DNA of 55,256 bases from Acidobacteriota bacterium (lineage in GTDB: Bacteria > Acidobacteriota > Terriglobia > Terriglobales > Acidobacteriaceae). The DNA lies in contig JAKBHH010000014.1 of NCBI GenBank assembly GCA_021836865.1, forward strand, positions 1 to 55,256. Reading direction: 5' to 3'. Each line of letters opens with the position of its first letter. Within the stretch, counting starts at the first letter, position 1. A program made the translations under genes and the position numbers. Under the pieces are notes generated by a model. It was not told the origin of the DNA and did no database searches. It saw only the letters and a list, made by a program, of their open reading frames with translations. This document shows, piece after piece, positions 49,886 to 55,256 of this stretch.

Positions 49886-52141
49886 GTGACATCTCAGGAT
49901 GCGGTGACCGGTACCGCCGCGCCGAGTGCGATTGCTTTGGACTCATCGTTGTGGAACCGGCAGAGCCCAGTATTTGTTGCGGTCGTGACGTTTTTGCCTT
50001 GGCTGGTTGCGATGCTTGCGCTTTCCGGAGTGCAATCTGCTTTGGCCTTCTTGGAGTATGCCGTGCTGGTTACGGCTGCGGGATACAGCGTCGTGAGCGT
50101 GCTTGCTTCCGCCGCACGGCGCAACGCGCTGCTTCTGGCTCCTGCGGTAGGCATCGTTCTGGTTTCGTCGGTGGTTGCGCTCGGGCTAAGGCTGGGCGTG
50201 AGGATTGCATGGGCTCCTGCGGAGTGGTGTGTCCTGGCGCTGGCGGGGTTGCCCGGATTGTGGCGTGACCGCAGACTGTGGCTGGAGCGCGCGGTGCCGA
50301 TGGGTGCTTGGCTTGGTCTGCTCTCCATATTGATTTGCGGGCTGTACTTTGTACCGGCAGCGCGCCGGGATGCGATTCGCCGACACGACGGCAGTTTCAA
50401 CTGGATTTATGTCGACACGCAGTTTTTCTATGCGGTGTCGGCGGAGTTGAAGACCGGGATTCTGCCGCTACGCATGCCGGGCACCTACGAAGATGTGATG
50501 CACTACCATTTTGCGCCGTATGTGCCTGCAGCGGTTTTGGCGCGGACCACGGGGATTTCACTTGGGGATGCTTTTGCCCGGGTGACGCGCGGAGCATCCT
50601 ACTTTGCGCTGGTGCTCTCTACTTTCGCGCTCGGAGTGTTGCTCGCGCGCCTGGCGACGGGAACGGCACTGGGGGGCTTTCTGGCTGTAGTGGGCCTGTT
50701 CTTTTACGGATCGATGGGATCGCTTTTCACTGACGCTCCGAGTAGCTCGGGCTATGTGACCGGAGCTCTTCTCCACAAGATTCAGGCGCTGGATGTGGCC
50801 GCCGACGGAGGCCCGTTTGCGCAGTTAATCCTTGGGCATTCGATGCTGCACGGATTGATTGCGGTGACGGTGGCGCTGGGGTTGTGTCTTGCGTTGGGCC
50901 GGGAGGCAGGCCAGGGAGCGCACGGACAGTGGGTTCTGCTGCTGGTGCCGGCGCTCGCGGTACCGATGAACTCGGTGGCCGCGCTGGTGTGCCTGGGTGG
51001 AGTCACGATCCTACTGTTCGCCGACCGGTGGAAGAGTGGACGCGCATGGCTGCAGTGCGTCGGGATGACAGCTGTCTTCTTTGTTGCGTGGAGGGTGATG
51101 GGCTACTCGCATGCAGGGGATCTGCTTGGGGGAATGCTGGATCTGCAGCCTTACCGCAATCTTGGCACGCTTGCGATGGAAGTTGCAGTGGGGCTTGGAT
51201 TTCGCTTGATGGCCTTGCGCTGGGCGAGATTCCCGCCGCGCGGTCCGGTTGCGGTACTGATGCTTCTGGGTTCGTGTGGATTGGTGACTTTCTTTCTGGC
51301 TTTGAGCCTCGATGGGAATGAGCGGTATGGAGCGTACTTTCTGCAGGCTCTCTTCAGCATTTTTGCTTTTGCGCAGCTTAAGCCTGGCTTTTGGCGCGGA
51401 GAAGAGCGTGCCCGGTGGACCGGAGCATGGCTGCGCCTGGCGGTAAGCCTGCTGGCGATCCTGGGAGTTGGCGGGGTCGCGTTGGGCGCGGCCGTGTCTT
51501 TCGCGCATGTGCACACGGACATCCCTTACTTCAGTGTGCGGCTTGCGATTGTGCTAGGCCTGTTGGTTGCGCTTGGTGGGTTGACCTGGATGCACCACAG
51601 AGGCGGAAGTAAGCAGCGGTTGAGCTCAGTCGTGGTGATGGCTGTGCTGGCGGTGGGCTTTCTGGGCTGGATCACACCGTGGCTGAACTACGGAATGGGC
51701 CGCGCGCGCAGGGATGTGAGTCTGACGCCGGGCGAAGTGCAGGGATTGCTCAGGCTGCGCGCGGCGTCGTTGCCGGGCGAGGTGTTTGCCACGAACAAGC
51801 ATGCGGTGGACAGCCTGGTTTCGCAGCGTGAGCGATCGTACGGCTATGATGCCCTGGCAGAGAGGCCAGTGCTGCTGGAGGGGTATTTGGACCATGGCGT
51901 GACGAGGGAGCCGGGGTTCGGCATGCTTCTTCGGAACAATGACATGATGTTCACGACGACTGATCCGGATACGGTGCGAAGGCTGGCTGAGTCCTATCAT
52001 GTACGCTGGCTTGTAGCGCGTCCGGGAACGGACGTTGCGTTGCCTCGCCCGCTGCCACAGTGGCTGCACGAGGAGCCGAATACAGGGAGCCTGAAGGTGT
52101 ACGAAATTGCACCCGAAGTGAGCAAGGACGGCGATGAATAG
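49886..52141 (+). CDS. Large polytopic membrane protein of unknown function
   Basis: The 751-residue protein has around fourteen hydrophobic segments over residues ~30-610. A soluble C-terminal part (about 615-750) includes LTPGEVQGLLRLRAASLPG, EVFATNKHAVDSLVSQRERS and a strand KVYEIAPE. The layout (many helices, then a periplasmic domain) recalls GT-C glycosyltransferase-like proteins, with a DTQFFYAVS/MHYHFAPY region between the early helices as possible active-site loop, but no signature is clear. GTG 49886 follows GAGGA by 5 nt; GTG 49865 is an alternative. It is coupled by ATGA overlap to the isoaspartyl peptidase gene. Confidence 0.75.
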   Translation: MTSQDAVTGTAAPSAIALDSSLWNRQSPVFVAVVTFLPWLVAMLALSGVQSALAFLEYAVLVTAAGYSVVSVLASAARRNALLLAPAVGIVLVSSVVALGLRLGVRIAWAPAEWCVLALAGLPGLWRDRRLWLERAVPMGAWLGLLSILICGLYFVPAARRDAIRRHDGSFNWIYVDTQFFYAVSAELKTGILPLRMPGTYEDVMHYHFAPYVPAAVLARTTGISLGDAFARVTRGASYFALVLSTFALGVLLARLATGTALGGFLAVVGLFFYGSMGSLFTDAPSSSGYVTGALLHKIQALDVAADGGPFAQLILGHSMLHGLIAVTVALGLCLALGREAGQGAHGQWVLLLVPALAVPMNSVAALVCLGGVTILLFADRWKSGRAWLQCVGMTAVFFVAWRVMGYSHAGDLLGGMLDLQPYRNLGTLAMEVAVGLGFRLMALRWARFPPRGPVAVLMLLGSCGLVTFFLALSLDGNERYGAYFLQALFSIFAFAQLKPGFWRGEERARWTGAWLRLAVSLLAILGVGGVALGAAVSFAHVHTDIPYFSVRLAIVLGLLVALGGLTWMHHRGGSKQRLSSVVVMAVLAVGFLGWITPWLNYGMGRARRDVSLTPGEVQGLLRLRAASLPGEVFATNKHAVDSLVSQRERSYGYDALAERPVLLEGYLDHGVTREPGFGMLLRNNDMMFTTTDPDTVRRLAESYHVRWLVARPGTDVALPRPLPQWLHEEPNTGSLKVYEIAPEVSKDGDE

Positions 52142-53129
52142 AGCCGGGGGACACGCGGCAACACTGCTGGTGCACGGGGGTGCGTGGGCGATCCCCGAAG
52201 AGGCAAAGGCGGCGCATGAAGTGGGTGTGCGCGCGGCGCTGGAGGCGGGCTACGCACTGCTGGAGCGCGGCGGGATGGCGCTGGATGCCGTGGAGGCCGC
52301 GGTGACGGTGCTCGAAGACGATCCCACATTCGACGCGGGGCGCGGCAGCTTTTTGACCTCGGACGGCCGTGTGCAACTGGACGCGCTGCTGATGGACGGT
52401 GGACGGATGAAGGCCGGCGGCGTGGCCTGCGTGGAGCGGCTGCGGAATCCGATTCAGGCGGCAAGACTGGTGCTGGAGCAGAGTCCGCATGTGTATTTTG
52501 TGGGCGCGGGCGCGGAGGAGTTTGCGCGGTCGCACGGGATGGCGCTGATTGAGAACGCCGAGCTGGTGCTGCCGCGCGAGCGCGAGCGGCTGGCCCATGC
52601 CAAGGCGCGCGAGCGGGCTGGGCTGGCCGACGACACGTTCAGCGGTCCGGAGGCGATTCCCAGCCATGTGCTGCAGGACGACAAGAGTCCGGAGACCGCG
52701 GTGCGCATGGATTCGCATGACACGGTGGGCGCGGTGGCGCTGGACGCCGAGGGCAACCTGGCGGCGGCGACCTCGACCGGCGGCACGCTGAACAAGACGC
52801 CGGGGCGCGTGGGCGATTCTTCGCTGATCGGGTGTGGATGTTACGCGGACAACCTAGCGGCGGCGGTGAGCCTGACGGGATGGGGCGAACCGATTATGAA
52901 ACTGGTACTGGGCAAGTGGGCCACGGACCGCGTGGCCGAGGGAACCGCGCCGGAGCTGGCCGCACAGGAGGCGATTGCGTATCTCTATAACCGGCTTGGC
53001 GGGCACGGGGGGATGATTCTGCTGGGGCCGGATGGACGCTTCGGGCTGGCGCACAATACACCGGCGATGGCGTGGGGCGTGGCGACGCCAGGCGGGATGC
53101 GGACGGGGCTGAGGATGGGCGGATGCTGA
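52134..53129 (+). CDS. Isoaspartyl peptidase/L-asparaginase (cytosolic copy)
   Basis: The 331-residue enzyme shows LLVHGGAWAIPEEAKA, EDDPTFDAGRGSFLT, DALLMDGGRMKAGGV, the autocleavage threonine in SHDTVGAVALDAEG and GRVGDSSLIGCGCYA. There is no signal peptide, so it is expected to repair or degrade isoaspartyl peptides in the cytoplasm, in contrast to the exported homologue at 46064-47143. It overlaps the membrane-protein gene by 8 bp and the maf gene by 7 bp, making a tightly coupled three-gene unit. Confidence 0.93.
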   Translation: MNRAGGHAATLLVHGGAWAIPEEAKAAHEVGVRAALEAGYALLERGGMALDAVEAAVTVLEDDPTFDAGRGSFLTSDGRVQLDALLMDGGRMKAGGVACVERLRNPIQAARLVLEQSPHVYFVGAGAEEFARSHGMALIENAELVLPRERERLAHAKARERAGLADDTFSGPEAIPSHVLQDDKSPETAVRMDSHDTVGAVALDAEGNLAAATSTGGTLNKTPGRVGDSSLIGCGCYADNLAAAVSLTGWGEPIMKLVLGKWATDRVAEGTAPELAAQEAIAYLYNRLGGHGGMILLGPDGRFGLAHNTPAMAWGVATPGGMRTGLRMGGC

Positions 53130-53704
53130 TTCTCGCCTCTGCATCGCCGCGCCGGCGGGAGTTGCTGACGCAGGCGGGGTTCACCTTCGAGGTTCGCGCA
53201 GCGCATCTCAATGAGGATCCGCGGCCCGAGGAGGACCCGATCGCCTATGTGACGCGGCTGGCGCGGGAGAAGGCGCAGGCGGTGTTTGACGCGGCGGGCA
53301 ATGCCGAAGCCGCGGTGCTGGGCGCGGACACGACGGTGACGCTGGACAATCACATGCTGGGCAAGCCGGAAGACGCGGCGGATGCGGCGCGGATGCTGCG
53401 GCTGCTGAGCGGGCGAACGCATCGCGTGATCACTGGCGTAGCGGTGGTGACGACGCGGCGGGTGGAAGTGGCCGCGGAGGTGACGGGCGTGAGCTTCCTG
53501 ACGCTGAGCGATGAGGAGATTGCGGCCTACGTTGCCACCGGCGAGCCGATGGACAAGGCGGGGGCGTATGGCATCCAGGGGCGGGCCGCCAGGTGGATTC
53601 CGCGTGTGGAGGGCTGCTACTTCAACGTGGTGGGGCTGCCGCTGGCGCTGGTAACGACGATGCTTGAGGTGGTGCAGGCGTCGACGGGACGGCAGGCGAG
53701 TTGA
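53123..53704 (+). CDS. maf: Maf-family nucleoside triphosphate pyrophosphatase
   Basis: The 193-residue protein has the Maf signatures ILASASPRRRELL at the N-terminus, AVLGADTTVTLD with the catalytic Asp in the middle, and GAYGIQGRAARWIPRVEGCYFNVVGLPL at the end (key residues only). Maf hydrolyses non-canonical nucleoside triphosphates such as dTTP/UTP or modified pyrimidines and can influence cell division. Start ATG 53123 lies inside the end of the upstream gene, so it is translationally coupled. It is the last gene of the unit and converges on the DUF1761 gene. Confidence 0.94.
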   Translation: MLILASASPRRRELLTQAGFTFEVRAAHLNEDPRPEEDPIAYVTRLAREKAQAVFDAAGNAEAAVLGADTTVTLDNHMLGKPEDAADAARMLRLLSGRTHRVITGVAVVTTRRVEVAAEVTGVSFLTLSDEEIAAYVATGEPMDKAGAYGIQGRAARWIPRVEGCYFNVVGLPLALVTTMLEVVQASTGRQAS

Positions 53705-53723
53705 TCAGTGGGCGGGATCGGGC

Positions 53724-54131
53724 TCAGCGCCAGGTTGCGAGCAGTGCGCCAGCCACAGCGAGACCTGCGAGCCAGTAGCCGCCGTTGATGGCGAAGTATT
53801 TGAATGGCCGCCCTTCATAGATGCGCTGCGGGTAGAGCGGGGCAAGCACAAAACCGATCCACAGGAGGACGCCGATAAAGACGCCCCAGGCGGCGGTGTC
53901 CGCGCCGGACCAGGCGACGATGTGCGCGAGAACGAAGGCGAGCAGCAGGTCTCCGATAAAAGACGCGATCATGCCGTGGACGACGCCTTTGGGCTTCTCG
54001 CCCATCCTGCGGCCGACAATCTCGATCCACGGTTTGGCGAAGAGCAGCGGCGAGTACCAGATTGCTCCGAGGAGCCAGAGAAAGACACCGGAGACGAAAA
54101 CGGCCCAGTGGTTGAAGTGTAGATGATGCAT
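53724..54131 (-). CDS. DUF1761-family small membrane protein
   Basis: The 135-residue protein has four hydrophobic segments, with VFVSGVFLWLLGAIWYSPLL first and the family-typical GVVHGMIASFIGDLLLAFVL in the middle. DUF1761 proteins are inner-membrane proteins of unknown function. It is a single gene on the minus strand, convergent with maf. Confidence 0.88.
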   Translation of the reverse strand: MHHLHFNHWAVFVSGVFLWLLGAIWYSPLLFAKPWIEIVGRRMGEKPKGVVHGMIASFIGDLLLAFVLAHIVAWSGADTAAWGVFIGVLLWIGFVLAPLYPQRIYEGRPFKYFAINGGYWLAGLAVAGALLATWR

Positions 54132-54265
54132 GGGTATCGGCTCCTATGCCGGGGAATGGTCGTCGCGCGATGAAGGGAAGCAGACAGAGGATGATGCGAC
54201 GCGGGATTGACATTGGCGCAGGGGCGCCTGCACTGTCAAGAGAATTTGCGGAGGCGCAAAAAGCG

Positions 54266-54311
54266 TGTCCCACCCGGCTGCGCCGAGGGCCGGCGCGGCG
54301 CGGATGGGACA
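54266..54311. repeat. Nested palindrome downstream of osmC-like gene
   Basis: Outer arms TGTCCCACCCG (54266-54276) and CGGATGGGACA (54301-54311) pair over 10 of 11 positions on this strand (a G-U pair on the minus strand fills the gap). An inner GCGCCG/CGGCGC stem forms a second hairpin. The GC-rich nested structure lies in non-coding DNA about 40 bp after the osmC-like stop. Confidence 0.5.
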
Positions 54312-54349
54312 GGGCAAGGCCCGAGCTGCAGGCCGGGTAAGGCCGGGCT

Positions 54350-54781
54350 TTAGACCAGCTTGGCGTCCAGGGTGATTTCTGTGTTGTTGGCGAAGAGCTT
54401 GGAGATGGGGCAGCCTGCCTTGGCGTTGCCGGCGGCCTTGTCAAAGGCTTCCTTGGTGGCGCCGGGCACGCTGGCCGTGGAGGTAAGGGCGATCTTTGTC
54501 ACGGCGAAGCCCGCGTCGGTTTTGGCCAGGGTGACGGCGGCGTGGGTTTCGATCTTTGCCGGGGTCAGTCCCGCTTCGCCAAGCTGCGCGCCCAGCGCCA
54601 TGGAGAAGCAACTGGCGTGAGCCGCAGCGATGAGCTCCTCGGGCGTGGTGCCGCTGGCGGCGCCTTCAAACCGCGTGGCGAAGGAGTAGTTTGCGTTGCT
54701 GAGCACGCCGGTTGCCGTTGAGATGGTGCCCTTGCCTTCTTTTAGTGAACCTGTCCAAACCGCACTTGCCTTGCTTGCCAT
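54350..54781 (-). CDS. OsmC-family peroxide-related protein
   Basis: The 143-residue protein has the OsmC pattern, with GTTPEELIAAAHASCFSMALG carrying the first redox cysteine and AGCPISKLFANN the second (about residues 57 and 124). OsmC-family enzymes reduce organic hydroperoxides with thiols in the cytoplasm. AAGGAGG lies 4 nt before ATG 54781, fixing the start; a longer frame upstream has no such support. It is a single gene on the minus strand. Confidence 0.93.
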   Translation of the reverse strand: MASKASAVWTGSLKEGKGTISTATGVLSNANYSFATRFEGAASGTTPEELIAAAHASCFSMALGAQLGEAGLTPAKIETHAAVTLAKTDAGFAVTKIALTSTASVPGATKEAFDKAAGNAKAGCPISKLFANNTEITLDAKLV

Positions 54782-54946
54782 ATTTCCTCCTTGGGTTGTT
54801 TCCGGAATCTGTGGATTCTGAATGAATGGTTGAGATGCACCGCCAGAGGGGAAGCACGGGCGGCGCTCGAAATAGGTTGATGCCAAAGGCACCTGCCGGG
54901 ACACTCCGGGGCAGGCTGCACCCATCTCTATGCTAATCTGTCGGGC

Positions 54947-55153
54947 ATGTTGCCGCAGCGGCCGCACGCCTTTGATCCAGATTTCGCCTCGGATTTCCCA
55001 CAAAGTGGTGCGGATTGCACGGCTGCGGCCGATTTACCCGCCGAGCACCACTGCCAGGTATGCCCGACCTGTTCCAGCCGGCTGACGGGCTACCGATGCA
55101 AACTGGTATGCACCCAATGCGGCTACTACCTGAGCTGCTCAGACTACTACTGA
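54947..55153 (+). CDS. Small zinc-ribbon protein ending in SCSDYY
   Basis: The 68-residue protein ends with [20 protein letters not shown] and then [10 protein letters not shown]. This four-cysteine zinc-ribbon with a CSD(Y/F)Y terminus looks like a conserved small protein I have seen in several bacterial groups; its role is unknown. The N-terminal ~35 residues are variable. It is divergent from the osmC-like gene with 165 bp between the two starts. Confidence 0.7.
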   Translation: MLPQRPHAFDPDFASDFPQSGADCTAAADLPAEHHCQVCPTCSSRLTGYRCKLVCTQCGYYLSCSDYY

Positions 55154-55256
55154 AATCCTGCGTGCCTTTAGGGCTCGTGGCTGCGTTGCGCGGCTGCCGC
55201 GGGCTTCCGCACCGAGGGCTGCACGAGGTGCGCTCGTGTGAGGATCTTGCGGGCCA

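Noticed and set aside
1-55256. CRISPR arrays, insertion sequences or prophage genes
   Set aside because: No regularly spaced identical repeats, transposase motifs or phage structural genes were seen.

Overview
The window reads as a chromosomal segment of a GC-rich, diderm bacterium, most probably an acidobacterium (Acidobacteriaceae/Terriglobia). The placement is inference. It rests on high GC, LpxC (lipid A synthesis, so an outer membrane), a winged-helix/TM/beta-propeller regulator of a type very common in Acidobacteria, many secreted glycoside hydrolases (GH29, GH31, GH32, a GH55-like beta-helix protein), and small secreted protein families I associate with that phylum. There is one tRNA, tRNA-Arg(CCG). 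I see no rRNA, CRISPR array, transposase or phage gene.

Layout. 1-4.2 kb: a large FAD/4Fe-4S oxidoreductase (cut by the window start), a secreted M28 peptidase, a terminator and tRNA-Arg. 4.2-6.4 kb: a lower-GC patch with a PD-(D/E)XK-like protein and signal peptidase I. 6.4-13.4 kb: a secreted beta-helix protein, ribosomal protein S1, a SurA-like foldase with a long charged tail, and a YhaM-type exonuclease. 13.4-17.8 kb: a respiratory module of tetraheme cytochrome c, four-cluster ferredoxin, NrfD and DUF2339, preceded by two FNR-type boxes. 17.9-22.5 kb: HDOD protein, lactonase, metallo-hydrolase, LpxC. 22.6-27.4 kb: an unknown Cys-containing protein coupled to an M20 peptidase, a secreted protein, TauE/SafE and FKBP. 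27.5-32.6 kb: an accessory patch with the ToxR-like/TolB regulator, a trypsin-like protease, small unknown proteins and a cluster of palindromic repeats. 32.7-43.3 kb: ABC ATPase, metallophosphoesterase, GH32, lipoprotein, GH29, an ArsR/SRPBCC/DinB cassette and GH31. 43.5-55.2 kb: CtpA-type protease, NTF2-like protein, two isoaspartyl peptidases, purine nucleoside permease, cation/proton antiporter, large membrane protein, Maf, DUF1761, OsmC and a zinc-ribbon protein.

The most unusual signal is a family of short palindromic elements, a perfect or near-perfect hairpin with a CCC/GGG outer end and a GCACC-like tail. Three intergenic copies lie at 30.57-30.75 kb. Three more sit inside protein-coding genes: two in the FAD oxidoreductase and one in the GH29 fucosidase. 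All three genic copies are in the same orientation relative to the gene and in the same reading frame, each translating through a Gly-Ala-Pro core without breaking the protein. This resembles the palindromic elements of Rickettsia and may be a coding-tolerant repeat system in this lineage.

Two regulatory arrangements also stand out. Two matching ATGATC-N3-ATCAC sites, with the FNR-like core TGAT-N4-ATCA, precede the orphan electron-transfer operon. A perfect 16-bp palindrome between -35 and -10 precedes an apparently leaderless ArsR gene.
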